Origin: an archaeon
GTDB taxonomy: Archaea > Micrarchaeota > Micrarchaeia > Anstonellales > Anstonellaceae
NCBI GenBank assembly: GCA_020056635.1
Contig: JAGVHI010000019.1
Coordinates: 1 to 39,060, forward strand
Direction of reading: 5' to 3'
Length of the DNA: 39,060 nucleotides
Below, piece by piece: positions 8,119 to 21,487 of the stretch. Numbering within the stretch: the stretch's first letter is position 1; each line of letters opens with the position of its first letter. The position numbers and the translations under genes were made by a program. The notes under the pieces were generated by a model. The model was not told where the DNA came from. It made no database searches and worked only from the letters and a program-made list of their open reading frames with translations.

Positions 8119-8730
8119 TTACCTGGCAGACTTCGCCATGCGCTCGGTCTCATCCCTTTTCTTTATGGCGTATGAGCTTGCCACGTCGTTTTTGGCTGCA
8201 AGCTCAATTTCGTCTGCCAGCGCATCCGAGAGCGTCTTTTTCTTATCAAAGGAGCCCATAATGGCTGCAAGCGTGATGTTGCGCAATGCCATGTCAAGCC
8301 GCCGCTGCGCCGATACGTCCACTGCAACCTGGTAGGAGACGCCGCCGAAGGATACGCGGGTGAAGTCCTCGCGCGGGGCTGCATTCTGTATCGCATCAAT
8401 CAGGACCTGAATCGGGTTCTTCTTCGTCTTGTCCGCTATTTTCGCAAATGCCTTCTCGACTATCCTGAGCGCCTTGGATTTCTTTCCCTGAAGGGAGCCG
8501 TTGGTCCGAATCACTTTGCCGGATGTCTTCTCGCCGGTCCCGCCGCGCATTAGCTTGTTCACCAGCCTCTCCACAACATTCACGTGCCGCTTTGCGAACT
8601 GCTGCTTTGTGTGCCTCCCGTGCGAATGGGGCAGGACTACGGGGTTTAGGCTCACGTACCTGGCAAGGCCTGGGTCATGGACAGACACGCCCTCGTAATC
8701 GTACTTGTTGAACAGCTTTTCCATGAACAT
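8119..8730 (-). CDS. rps7: 30S ribosomal protein uS7
   Basis: 'VERLVNKLMRGG...GKKSKALRIVEKAF...KKNPIQVLIDAIQNAAPREDFTRVSFGGVSYQVAVDVSAQRRLDMALR'; lies after uS12 in the operon. Confidence 0.97.
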   Translation of the reverse strand: MFMEKLFNKYDYEGVSVHDPGLARYVSLNPVVLPHSHGRHTKQQFAKRHVNVVERLVNKLMRGGTGEKTSGKVIRTNGSLQGKKSKALRIVEKAFAKIADKTKKNPIQVLIDAIQNAAPREDFTRVSFGGVSYQVAVDVSAQRRLDMALRNITLAAIMGSFDKKKTLSDALADEIELAAKNDVASSYAIKKRDETERMAKSAR

Positions 8731-9158
8731 TACCTCTTGGGCTTCTCCTTGCGCTTCTGCACCAGCATCTGCAAATCAACGCCATTGACCTTAATCACCT
8801 TGTAGCGAACTCCTGGAATCGAGCCCATCTGCCCGCGCTGGCTGCCGCCCAGCCCGTCCACAGTGACCTCGTCATGCTCGTCTATGTAGTTTATTGCGCC
8901 CGAGCGGGGGGCAAACGCGGTGATGGTTTTCCCGTTCTTGATGAGCTGAACCTTCACGCACTTGATCAGGCCAGAGTGGGGCTGCTTCTGCTCGAGCGAT
9001 TTTTTCTCAAGCACGATTCCCTTTGCCATCATCGAGCCCTCCAGCGGGTCGAACTTCTCCTTGAGCTTGAGCTTCTTTCGCTTCCAGGGCTTTTTGAGCC
9101 AGCGCTGGCTCTTCCTGCGCTTCTGCAAATCCCTTCCAGCAAATTCTCCGTATCCCAT
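8730..9158 (-). CDS. rps12: 30S ribosomal protein uS12
   Basis: '[69 protein letters not shown]'. Confidence 0.97.
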   Translation of the reverse strand: MGYGEFAGRDLQKRRKSQRWLKKPWKRKKLKLKEKFDPLEGSMMAKGIVLEKKSLEQKQPHSGLIKCVKVQLIKNGKTITAFAPRSGAINYIDEHDEVTVDGLGGSQRGQMGSIPGVRYKVIKVNGVDLQMLVQKRKEKPKR

Positions 9159-9178
9159 ATATGCACCAATTATCTATG

Positions 9179-9601
9179 CTAAGACTTCAAACTCAAATCA
9201 CAGTTGAACTTGCGCAAAAGCAGGGCGCGCACGACCTTTATGCGGTCGCCTCCCCGGCCAATGGCCGAGCCCCTGTCCTTTCCGTCAACCGTAACGTAGG
9301 CTGTCTTGGTATTCATTTTCTCGTGAATGTTTATATTCCTTATCGGGACCTGCCCGAACAGGTTCTTTATGAACTGCGAAATGTCTTCGGATTCCTCGAA
9401 CACGAGCACCTGACGCCCAAAAGCCTGGCGCACGCGCGTGATGTTCGCCCCCTTCTTCCCAATCGCTTTTCCCAAATCCCCTTCCCCTACTGTGAATGCA
9501 ACAGTGCCCTCGCCGATGTGTATGTCCGCGACCTGCGCCCCAGTGATGGACTCAAAAAGCGCAATCGCCTTCAAATCGTCGTTGGTAAGCTCAATTGTCA
9601 T
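9179..9601 (-). CDS. nusA: NusA-like KH-domain transcription factor
   Basis: Archaeal NusA length (140 aa); 'GDLGKAIGKKGANITRVRQAFGRQVLVFEES...AIGRGGDRIKVVRALLLRKF'; operon position. Confidence 0.95.
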   Translation of the reverse strand: MTIELTNDDLKAIALFESITGAQVADIHIGEGTVAFTVGEGDLGKAIGKKGANITRVRQAFGRQVLVFEESEDISQFIKNLFGQVPIRNINIHEKMNTKTAYVTVDGKDRGSAIGRGGDRIKVVRALLLRKFNCDLSLKS

Positions 9602-9698
9602 TCATTCACATCATTTCAACCCTTTTGCTCGCTCCAGATGGGCACGCTCGCAAAAGCGTTGACGGAAAACATCTTGTTCTCAGTCGCATAGTAGCATC

Positions 9699-10037
9699 TC
9701 ATTTCTTTGCGAATTCAAGGATGTTTGAGTTGCCCGAGTCAAGCACAGCAAGCGAAGAGACCACAAACGGCTTTCCACACACCGAGCCAAGTTCGCGCGA
9801 ATCCCCCTCGAACTTTATTATCGGCGTTCCGGAGAGCTTTGAGTAGTGCTCCAGGTCCGAAACAAGCGATGGTGGGCAGTTGCTTGAAACAAGCACGACC
9901 TTTGCCTTGCCAAGCAGTATGCGGGAGCGCACCGAGCGCTCGCCCATCTCGACCTTCCCTGTGTCCACACACATGCGGATTGCCTTTGATAGCGTTGCAT
10001 CGTCTGCCTTTTTCCTTGCCATGTAAATCACATCCAA
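9699..10037 (-). CDS. rpl30e: 50S ribosomal protein eL30
   Basis: 'RILLGKAKVVLVSSNCPPSLVSDLEHYSKLSGTPIIKFEGDSRELGSVCGKPFVVSSLAVLDSG'. Start may be MARKK at 10022. Confidence 0.95.
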   Translation of the reverse strand: MDVIYMARKKADDATLSKAIRMCVDTGKVEMGERSVRSRILLGKAKVVLVSSNCPPSLVSDLEHYSKLSGTPIIKFEGDSRELGSVCGKPFVVSSLAVLDSGNSNILEFAKK

Positions 10038-10043
10038 TAAACT

Positions 10044-13573
<3,530 letters not shown>

Positions 13574-13582
13574 AACTATACC

Positions 13583-15439
13583 TCATGCCTTGTCGCGGAG
13601 CAGCAGCCTCGGGAATATGTGCAGCGACTTTATCTCATCTAGGAGCAGCTTGAACGCATAGCTCATCTCGACATAGTGCAGGCTAGTGGAGTCGCAAAGC
13701 GCGCAATAATCCCGGTTCTTCACATGGTCATGGATTGCGATTGAGCCGCACTTGTCGCACACAAGCTCGTAGGTCTTGTCCGACTCCTCAAGCAGCCTCT
13801 CTTTTAGCAGCATGGATGCGCCATAGCCGATCAGGCAGTCACGCTCCATCTCCCCGAACCGCAGGCCGCCTTCCCTTGCGCGCCCCTCGGTAGGCTGGTG
13901 CGTGAGAAGCTGGACCGGGCCCCTTGAGCGCACGTGCATCTTGTTTGAAACAAGGTGGTGCAGCTTCTGGTAGTATATCACGCCAATGTAGATTTTTGCT
14001 TTCATGGGCTCGCCGGTCGTCGCATCGTAGAGCACTTCCTCCCCAAACTCGTCAAGCCCGTTCTCCTTCATCGTTTTCTTGAACTCGTCCTCCTTGTCCC
14101 CATTGAACGCGGTCGCATCCGCGAACTTCCCGGTGTAGCATGCTGCCTTGCCCCCAAGCATCTCAAGCAGGTGGCCCATAGTCATGCGCGAGGGGATTGC
14201 GTGTGGGTTGATTATCAAATCAGGCACTATGCCGTCTTTTGTGAATGGCATGTCCTCCTGCGGAAGCAGCAGCCCGATAACGCCTTTTTGCCCGTGGCGC
14301 GAGGCGAACTTGTCTCCCTGCTCTGGAATCTTAATCGAGCGTATCCTGCACTTCACTAGCTTGTTGCCGGAGAGCGATTCTGCAAGAAGCACCGAATCCA
14401 CTGTCCCCCCCTCGCCCCCTTTCACAGCCAAAGAGTTCTCGCGCTTGCGCTCCTCGGTCACGCCGAATACCGAAAGCTCCTCAAGGAAACGTGGCGGGGA
14501 GGTCTTGCCAACAAGCACATCCTTTGAGTCGACATTGGATTCCGGAATGATGATTCCATCTTCTCCGAGATGCCTGTATGCCTTTTCCTCCCTGTAGCCG
14601 TGCGTAGTCGCAGGCGGGATTTCGAACTTGTCGCGCTGCCCGCCGGGGTACCTGCGCTCCTCGGTCTCATGGGTTTTGTAGAAAACGCTTCGCCCAAGCC
14701 CGCGGTCGACGGCGTTCCTGTTCATCACAAGGGCATCCGCCATGTTGTAGCCGCGTGCCGTGGTGATTGCGACCACGAAGTTCTGCCCTGCAGCATGCTC
14801 TGCGAATTTGAGAATCGAATAAGGCCTTGTCTGCACAAGCGGCTGCTGCGGGTATACCATGATGTGCGAGCGCGAATCGGTGCGCATGTTGAAGTTCATG
14901 GCATACGTCCCAAGCGACTGCTTGGACATGGCGCACGCCATCGTGATCCTCGGGGATGAGTTGTACTCCGGGTACGGGAGCACTGAAACGGACACGCCCA
15001 CGATTGAAACCGGATCGATCTCAAGGTGCGTGTGCTCAGATGTGAGGTCAGTGTCCCGAAGCGCGATCAGCGAGTCCTCCTCCTCTTCCGCATCCAAGTA
15101 TTCTACAACGCCTAGCTTGATCAGCTTTTCCCAGCTCATTTCCCCGTTTTTGAGCTGCTCGAGAAGCGAGGGGATGAGCTTGCTCTGTCCGTTCTCAACC
15201 ACTATGTATGGCCGCCGCGCCCGGCCTGAATCGGTGTTTACGTAAAGCTCGTCGGTTTTGTAGTTGTAATGGAAGTTTGACTGGTGCGAAATCACGCCAG
15301 ACCTGCGCTTCTCGCGAAGCTCGGCAAGCGTCGCCTCCCCGTTGTCCGCAAACCCGATCAGCCTTCCATTTAGGAACACACTGCACTTCTGGCCCGCTGG
15401 CTTGAGCATTTTTCTCCTTTTTTTGGATTTCATGGCCAT
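13583..15439 (-). CDS. rpoB1: DNA-directed RNA polymerase subunit B'
   Basis: 'GDKFASRHGQKGVIGLLLPQEDMPFTKDGIVPDLIINPHAIPSRMTMGHLLEMLGGK'. Confidence 0.98.
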   Translation of the reverse strand: MAMKSKKRRKMLKPAGQKCSVFLNGRLIGFADNGEATLAELREKRRSGVISHQSNFHYNYKTDELYVNTDSGRARRPYIVVENGQSKLIPSLLEQLKNGEMSWEKLIKLGVVEYLDAEEEEDSLIALRDTDLTSEHTHLEIDPVSIVGVSVSVLPYPEYNSSPRITMACAMSKQSLGTYAMNFNMRTDSRSHIMVYPQQPLVQTRPYSILKFAEHAAGQNFVVAITTARGYNMADALVMNRNAVDRGLGRSVFYKTHETEERRYPGGQRDKFEIPPATTHGYREEKAYRHLGEDGIIIPESNVDSKDVLVGKTSPPRFLEELSVFGVTEERKRENSLAVKGGEGGTVDSVLLAESLSGNKLVKCRIRSIKIPEQGDKFASRHGQKGVIGLLLPQEDMPFTKDGIVPDLIINPHAIPSRMTMGHLLEMLGGKAACYTGKFADATAFNGDKEDEFKKTMKENGLDEFGEEVLYDATTGEPMKAKIYIGVIYYQKLHHLVSNKMHVRSRGPVQLLTHQPTEGRAREGGLRFGEMERDCLIGYGASMLLKERLLEESDKTYELVCDKCGSIAIHDHVKNRDYCALCDSTSLHYVEMSYAFKLLLDEIKSLHIFPRLLLRDKA

Positions 15440-15450
15440 ACGCTACACCG

Positions 15451-16926
15451 CTAGAGGCTCATCTTCACATTGAGCTTGTTCACCAATAAGGCCTCGATGT
15501 TCTCTTCCGAGTCCCCGGTCGAAATTTCGCAGAGAAGCGACATGTTCTTCACAAGCGCGCAGCTTGGCCCTTCGGGCGACTCGTTCGGGCAGAGCTTGCC
15601 CCAGTGCGTCCCGTGCAGGTCCCGCGCCTTGAAGTGCGGGTGATTGCGCGAAAGGGGTGAAATCACCCTTCTAAGATGCGAAACCGTGGAGAGGTAGCTT
15701 GTCCTGTCAAGCAACTGCGATACGCCTGTCTGGCCCGCAATCCAGTTGCCCGTGGCCATGGAATAGCGAATCCTGTCCGACATTGCATCAGGCCGAACGA
15801 GAGTTTGCACCACAAGCCTCCTGCCCCTCGCATCAGCCCTTCCTGCCTGGTATGCGACATCCTTTACAAGGAACTGGAATGCGTACCTGAAAAGCTCCTC
15901 CATCAAATCCCCGGAGAGCTTGATGCGCTTGTTAGCGTAATGGTCCTTGTCATCCTGCGGGAGGTCCTTGTATGCGACCGCGATTCCCCGCTCCGCCATC
16001 TTGCAGAGGTAGTAGGCTTTCTTCAGCCTGTCGTTGTCACCAGTCCCGATGTGGGGGAGAAGGTAGGTGTCAATCAGGATTTCAGCGCGCTTCTTGCGGT
16101 ATTCCTCGGCCTGCCCTGGCGCAGCCTTTTTCCCGATGTACTCCATCGCGTCTTTGAGGTTGGTCGTTTCGTCCTCTTCCAAATTGAGCAAAATGTCGGA
16201 ATGCACCTTTGAATCCTGAACGAATGCCGCAAGAATCTCCTCCTTGTGCTGCAGCCCGAGCGCGCGCAGCGTTGCAACAAGGGGCAAATCCTTTGGCGCT
16301 GCAGGGAACACCACGCGCAGCAGGCCCTCGTTTGTGCGCTCGACCGCGCACCGTGCCCTAAACCCGAACCGAGTTGAGAAAACCTTGGATGTGATTAGCG
16401 TGTTGTCCTTTTCCTTTGAGACCATTATCCTGTTTGGCGCAAGGTCCTCAATCGAAACCAGCACGCGCTCCGAGCCGTTTACAAGGAAGTAGCCGCCCGG
16501 GTCAGCAGGATCCTCGCCCGCATCGATAAACTCGTCATCGGTCATGCCGTTTAGATGGCAGAGCTTGGATTTGACCATCACGGGTATTTCACCTATGAAC
16601 ACTTCTGAGTAGGTTTTCTTTTCCACGCCGTTGAAAACAGGGATGATTTCGAGGAAAACAGGGGCGGCATAAGTGAGGTTCCTAAGGCGGCATTCGGAGG
16701 GGAAGATTGGTCGGCGCGAGCCGTCGGCCTCCACAATCATCGGCTTTTCAAGGCGCACGGCGCCGAAATGGAGCTCGAACCCTTCCACGGACGGCTGGAT
16801 TGCCCCCTGCCGTGAAATCACGTTGCGGATGCCCTCATCCACAAATTTGTTGTAGGATTCAAGGTGCTGCTTCACAAGGCTGTTTTCCTTGAAATACGCA
16901 ACCAGGAGCTCCTTTGGCATGGACAT
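15451..16926 (-). CDS. rpoB2: DNA-directed RNA polymerase subunit B''
   Basis: 'TSYLSTVSHLRRVISPLSRNHPHFKARDLHGTHWGKLCPNESPEGPSCALVKNMSL'; split B subunit. Confidence 0.98.
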   Translation of the reverse strand: MSMPKELLVAYFKENSLVKQHLESYNKFVDEGIRNVISRQGAIQPSVEGFELHFGAVRLEKPMIVEADGSRRPIFPSECRLRNLTYAAPVFLEIIPVFNGVEKKTYSEVFIGEIPVMVKSKLCHLNGMTDDEFIDAGEDPADPGGYFLVNGSERVLVSIEDLAPNRIMVSKEKDNTLITSKVFSTRFGFRARCAVERTNEGLLRVVFPAAPKDLPLVATLRALGLQHKEEILAAFVQDSKVHSDILLNLEEDETTNLKDAMEYIGKKAAPGQAEEYRKKRAEILIDTYLLPHIGTGDNDRLKKAYYLCKMAERGIAVAYKDLPQDDKDHYANKRIKLSGDLMEELFRYAFQFLVKDVAYQAGRADARGRRLVVQTLVRPDAMSDRIRYSMATGNWIAGQTGVSQLLDRTSYLSTVSHLRRVISPLSRNHPHFKARDLHGTHWGKLCPNESPEGPSCALVKNMSLLCEISTGDSEENIEALLVNKLNVKMSL

Positions 16927-16948
16927 ATAGTCACCACTCGCATATTTC

Positions 16949-16972
16949 GGGACCGCGCACTATCGCGGTTCC
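16949..16972 (-). promoter_or_regulatory. GC-rich hairpin in rpoH-rpoB2 intergenic gap
   Basis: Minus strand GGAACCGCG ATAGTG CGCGGTCCC: ACCGCG/CGCGGT stem plus GG/CC with one bulge. Confidence 0.5.
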
Positions 16973-16992
16973 TTCTTGTTTGCAGCGCGGGC

Positions 16993-17274
16993 TTATTTCA
17001 CCACAAGGCGGTAGTATGTGTTCTCGCTTGTGATTTCCTTCCTTGTAATCCGGACAACGTCGCCGAGCTTTGCGCCCAGTTCCTCGATTGCCGGGTCATC
17101 AGCGTGTATTTTCGGGAGCGCTCCTGGCAGCACGCCAAGCTTCGAGAGCACGTCCTCTGCCTCCTTCTGCTTGACTACTTCGTGCTTGGGGACAAGTTCG
17201 TGCTTAGAGATTAAGGTATGGGATAAGGATTTGGATTCTTTCAAAGCACCACCGCTAACTAACTGCGCGGACAA
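16993..17274 (-). CDS. rpoH: DNA-directed RNA polymerase subunit H
   Basis: 'HELVPKHEVVKQKEAEDVLSKLGVLPGALPKIHADDPAIEELGAKLGDVVRITRKEITSENTYYRLVV'. Exact start uncertain. Confidence 0.96.
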   Translation of the reverse strand: MSAQLVSGGALKESKSLSHTLISKHELVPKHEVVKQKEAEDVLSKLGVLPGALPKIHADDPAIEELGAKLGDVVRITRKEITSENTYYRLVVK

Positions 17275-17384
17275 ATATTTGGAGACAAATGTTTAAAAAG
17301 GGGCATGGAAAAGCGCATTTCCTCGGAGAAGTAGCATTTAAATAGATAAATTGACACAATAATTGGCAGCTGAAGGCGGGTTGG

Positions 17385-17990
17385 ATGGGCTTGATACTAA
17401 GGTCGCTTGCTGAACACACATTCCCCTATTCCAAAATAGGGCACGTGCGCGCTTCGAGCTTTTGCAGGGCTGTTTCCAGGTATTCGAAAATCAAGGGGCG
17501 CGCCCTGTTCGATTCCTCGCTTTCTGGCGCGGCGGATAGGGAAAAGCGCGCAAGGCAGCGCAAGCGGGCCATGGTGTTCCGCATCTGCAGCAAATCCCTT
17601 TCGTATGATTTTGAGAATGCTATTGAGAGGAGGCGCGCTGCAAGGATGGCAATGAAGGAAGTGCAACCGCTTATAGAGGATGCAGTAGCGTATAAGGAAA
17701 TGATGGGCGAGGGCAGGCAGAATGTTTTGTATTCACTGTTCAGCGGCGCGCTTGGGGTATGGTTCCTCCATGATATCCTGGTTGCGGGAAACCTGCTTAC
17801 CATGATTGCAGGCGCCTTCGCCATTGTGAAGGGCTATTCTTTTGCAAAAAAAGCCGATTCGCTGATTCCGGAGGGGATGGATGGAATGGTATGGCACGCA
17901 GAAATGGTCGCGCATGAATTGGGCTTGGCGATTTGGAAAGTGAAAAATAAGGAATGTGAGATCACTAGCCAGGCTGCGCCTTTACCTTAG
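17385..17990 (+). CDS. hypothetical membrane protein
   Basis: 201 aa; hydrophobic segment 'LYSLFSGALGVWFLHDILVAGNLLTMIAGAFAIV'. 3' end overlaps the convergent smc gene by 26 nt. Confidence 0.55.
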   Translation: MGLILRSLAEHTFPYSKIGHVRASSFCRAVSRYSKIKGRALFDSSLSGAADREKRARQRKRAMVFRICSKSLSYDFENAIERRRAARMAMKEVQPLIEDAVAYKEMMGEGRQNVLYSLFSGALGVWFLHDILVAGNLLTMIAGAFAIVKGYSFAKKADSLIPEGMDGMVWHAEMVAHELGLAIWKVKNKECEITSQAAPLP

Positions 17991-20900
17991 CGACAATAGG
18001 CGCGCTCTGCGTGAGCTGCACCCCTACTATTTTTGAGCCGTCCGCAGTCATGGTCACCCCGAGCGCAACGTCTGCCGCGGATAGTATGGTATCATTGTGC
18101 GTGACAACTATGAACTGCGTGCGCTTTGACATCTGCTGCAAAAGCGAGCCCAATCGTTTGGAGTTCTCCTTATCCAATGCAGCATCTGCCTCATCAAGCA
18201 CATAGAATGGCGCTGGCTTGAACATCTGGATTGCGAATATGAACATGAGCGCAAGCAGGGATTTCTCCCCGCCAGACATGGAATCTATGTACTTGTCCTT
18301 CCCGTCCACGCGCACTTTCATCTGCAATCCGGAATTGAACGGGTCGGTTGGAGTGTCCAGCAGCAGGAAGCCCTCGCCGCGCATAATCATGGAATACAGC
18401 TTTCGGTAGTGCTCGTTCACCACTTTGAAAGTGTCCAGGAAAATGCTTCGCTTCTTAGTCTCTATCTCATCTATCATGGAGAGCACTGCCGCACGCTCGG
18501 TCGCCAACTGCGAGACCTTGCCCTTCACTCCCTCAATGTCCTTCTTTTTCTCCTCGTAGAGCTCGGGCGCCTTTAGGTTCACAGCCCCGAGCGAGCCCAT
18601 CTTGGCTTCAGCGCCCGATGCTTTCTGCTCAAGCTCCTCGCGCTTTGCCTCGAGCAATTCCACATCATTGTACTGCTCGGACTGGGCCTTTAGGTCGATA
18701 AGCCTTGTTTCGACGGTTGCTTTCTTTACCTCGGATTCTGTGAGTGCCTTGTTGTGCTGGTCCTTGCCAAGCTGCAGCTTCCCTTTTGATTTTGCAATCT
18801 CCGCAATCTGCGCCTCAAGCTCGGTGAGCTTTTTGTACAGCTTCTCGCTTGCTGCTGAGAACTCCTTTAGCTCCGCCTCAAGTGCCGCGTGCGTTTTGGA
18901 ATCCGCCTCAGCTGACTCCTCAAGCGCCAAAATTTCCTTTTTTGAGGAATCAAGTTCGGATTGCACTGAATGCCTCTCCTGCGAAAGCGCTGAGAGCTGC
19001 TCGGAGCACATCCTAAGCTCGTTCTGCTTTGAATCAAACATCGCAAGCAGGGAGGATGCGTTTGACAGGAACGCACGTATCTTTTCCTCAAGCTCGTTTT
19101 GCGCTGCGGAGCGCGCTTGCGCCTCGTGCGAGAGCTTTTTCTCGAGTTCAGCCCGCACTGATACCAGTTTTGCAACCGATGCTTCCAATTCCTTTTTCCT
19201 CGTGCCAAGGGATGCATGCTCGGACTGGGAGGAAGCAAGCTCTTTTTGCGCGGTTTTTAGCGCCTCGAGTTCAGACATGTTTTTTGCGGATTGCGCGCTT
19301 GCATTCTCCATCTCAAGCTCAATCCCCCTTGCGCGGACCTCGTACTCGGCTTTCTCCTTTCGTGCTTTTGCGCCATCTTCGCGCACCGAATAAAGCTGCT
19401 GGTATAGCGAATCGCGCTCTGATTTTATAGAGTTGAACTCAGCCTCAAGCCGCTCAAGCGCGGCCCTTGCCGCAATCCCGGCTTTCATGCTCCCCCCGGT
19501 TATTATTCCAGAGCGCTCGAACACCTCGCCGTCCGGAGTGACCATGCGCGCTTTCCCTGCGAATTTTTTCGCCGAGTCCATCCGGTCAAACAGGAGCGTG
19601 TCGCCAAACACGAATTGCATCGCGTTGTAGAAACGCCTGTCGAATTCCACGCAGTCAAGCAAAAGCGAGATGCAGCCTGGCGAGTGCGCTGCGCCTGAAA
19701 TGTCGCCTTGCGTCACGCTCACCTTGTCAAGCGGGATGAATGTGCACCGGCCGATTTTTTCGCGCTTTAGGTATTCGACGCACTCCTGTGCAGTGTCAAT
19801 GGAATCGACAACCACGTACGAGAGCCGCTGCCCTGCAGCAGCCTCGATTGCAACCGCATGGTGCGAATCGAATTTTATGAGCGAGGAGACTGTGCCGAAT
19901 ACCCCCTTGTTTTTTGCAGCGAGCACCTCGATTGCCCGAAGGGCGGGGTTTGCGGACTGGGGGGAGACGTTCACGCGCGAAACAGTGATTTTTTCCCGCA
20001 GCTCAAGCGATTTCCTATCCACGTCCGCAAGCTTGCGGTTGAGGCTCTTCTCCTCATCAAAGCACTTTTGGCTTTCGCGCTCAAGCATTGCAATGTCCTT
20101 TTGTAGGCTCTCGACCTGCGAACGCAGGTCCTCTGTTGGCAGTGTCCTCTGCTGGGTTGATTTGAGCCTTGAGAGCTCCTCGCCTCGCAGCCTAATCGCC
20201 TCAGTCACCCTTGCAATCTCGGCCTCGGCTTTTGCAAGCGCCGCCTTTCCCGACTCTATCTCAGCAGCTATTTTTTCAAGCGAGCCCTTTGCCGCATTTT
20301 CAGCATGTGTTGCGCCCTTCTGCCCCTCAAGCGACTTTGCGGACTTGGATTCCTCCTCTGCCTTCTTTTTTGCATCCGCAGCCTCTTTTGAGATTGAAGC
20401 CACTTTTGATTCCAGTTCCTTTTGCTGCTTCCCGAATGAATTGAGCCGCTCCTTGAGCTTTTCAATCCCTTTTTTCTTCTCAACGCTCCCGGTTTTCGCC
20501 TGTGCTATTGAAACTTTGAGCGCTTCCATCTGCGAGAGCAGCGTTTCGCGCCTTCCGCCCCTGCCCAATTGCTTTGTGAGCTCCCCCCGTTTGCCCTCAA
20601 GCTCGGAGAGCTGCGCGTCCACTTTTGCAATCTCTGATTCGACTTTCTCGATTTCGCCCCTTGCCTCGAGGTATTTTTTCGAAATGTCATCGTGCTGTTT
20701 CTGAAGCTTTGTAAGCTCCATGTGCACAAGGGTTGCGCGCGAGCGCTGCAAATCCTTTTGCGCCATAAGGTATTCGTTCGCTGCGTCCTTCTCCTGCTCA
20801 AGCTGGGATAGGAATGCCTCCCGCTCGCCCAAAACAAGGTTTGCCTCAGTAATCCTCTGCTGCACAGAGTCAAGCTCGCCGATTGCCTCTTTTTTCTTTG

Positions 20901-21399
20901 CCTCGTATTCCGAAATCCCTGCAACCGAATCGATTATTTCCCTTCTTTCCTTGGGGTTCATGTCGATTAGCCCCTGGACCTGCCCCTGGGCGATTATGTT
21001 GTGCGCTGCCGGCTCAAGCCCAAGCGGGCGCAACGCCTCGATTATGGAGGTCCTTGTTGCATGGTGCCCGTCGAGCTTGTACATCACTTTTGCGTCGTTC
21101 CCGTCCATGCGGATTGCGCGCCTTATCTCAAGCCCTTTTTCCTTGGAGCCAGCCTCATGCCCGTCAAGGTAGAGCATTACATCGGCTGTGGAGGAGGACT
21201 GGTTTATCAGTTCGGAAACCTTTTTTGCGCGAAGAGAGCGAAGGGCTGTTTCCCCTAGCGCGAAGCGTATGCCATCTATGACATTCGACTTGCCGGAGCC
21301 GTTGGGTCCCGCTATGGCAACAAAGCCTGCGGGAAATTCGGCGTCGGCGTGCTTGAAGGATTTAAATCCGCGGAATCGGATTCGCCGTATGCGCACCAT
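17965..21399 (-). CDS. smc: chromosome segregation protein SMC
   Basis: Walker A 'VAIAGPNGSGKSNVIDGIRFALGE', hinge region, long coiled coils, 'SMSGGEKSLLALMFIFAIQMFKPAPFYVLDEADAALD'. Likely start MVRIRRIRFRGFKSF at 21399 (ORF extends to 21441). Confidence 0.98.
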   Translation of the reverse strand: MVRIRRIRFRGFKSFKHADAEFPAGFVAIAGPNGSGKSNVIDGIRFALGETALRSLRAKKVSELINQSSSTADVMLYLDGHEAGSKEKGLEIRRAIRMDGNDAKVMYKLDGHHATRTSIIEALRPLGLEPAAHNIIAQGQVQGLIDMNPKERREIIDSVAGISEYEAKKKEAIGELDSVQQRITEANLVLGEREAFLSQLEQEKDAANEYLMAQKDLQRSRATLVHMELTKLQKQHDDISKKYLEARGEIEKVESEIAKVDAQLSELEGKRGELTKQLGRGGRRETLLSQMEALKVSIAQAKTGSVEKKKGIEKLKERLNSFGKQQKELESKVASISKEAADAKKKAEEESKSAKSLEGQKGATHAENAAKGSLEKIAAEIESGKAALAKAEAEIARVTEAIRLRGEELSRLKSTQQRTLPTEDLRSQVESLQKDIAMLERESQKCFDEEKSLNRKLADVDRKSLELREKITVSRVNVSPQSANPALRAIEVLAAKNKGVFGTVSSLIKFDSHHAVAIEAAAGQRLSYVVVDSIDTAQECVEYLKREKIGRCTFIPLDKVSVTQGDISGAAHSPGCISLLLDCVEFDRRFYNAMQFVFGDTLLFDRMDSAKKFAGKARMVTPDGEVFERSGIITGGSMKAGIAARAALERLEAEFNSIKSERDSLYQQLYSVREDGAKARKEKAEYEVRARGIELEMENASAQSAKNMSELEALKTAQKELASSQSEHASLGTRKKELEASVAKLVSVRAELEKKLSHEAQARSAAQNELEEKIRAFLSNASSLLAMFDSKQNELRMCSEQLSALSQERHSVQSELDSSKKEILALEESAEADSKTHAALEAELKEFSAASEKLYKKLTELEAQIAEIAKSKGKLQLGKDQHNKALTESEVKKATVETRLIDLKAQSEQYNDVELLEAKREELEQKASGAEAKMGSLGAVNLKAPELYEEKKKDIEGVKGKVSQLATERAAVLSMIDEIETKKRSIFLDTFKVVNEHYRKLYSMIMRGEGFLLLDTPTDPFNSGLQMKVRVDGKDKYIDSMSGGEKSLLALMFIFAIQMFKPAPFYVLDEADAALDKENSKRLGSLLQQMSKRTQFIVVTHNDTILSAADVALGVTMTADGSKIVGVQLTQSAPIVAKVKAQPG

Positions 21400-21487
21400 G
21401 CACTGATCGCCGACTGTAATGGACACAAAAAGGTTTATCAAGGTTGTGGAGGGGCAGCAAGCGCTTTCGGCTGGAGCTTCGTACAGA

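Noticed and set aside
18602-20704. Long + strand ORFs (263 aa, 344 aa) inside smc
   Set aside because: Ser/Phe/Ala-rich antisense translations of the SMC coiled coil; SMC on the minus strand is unambiguous.
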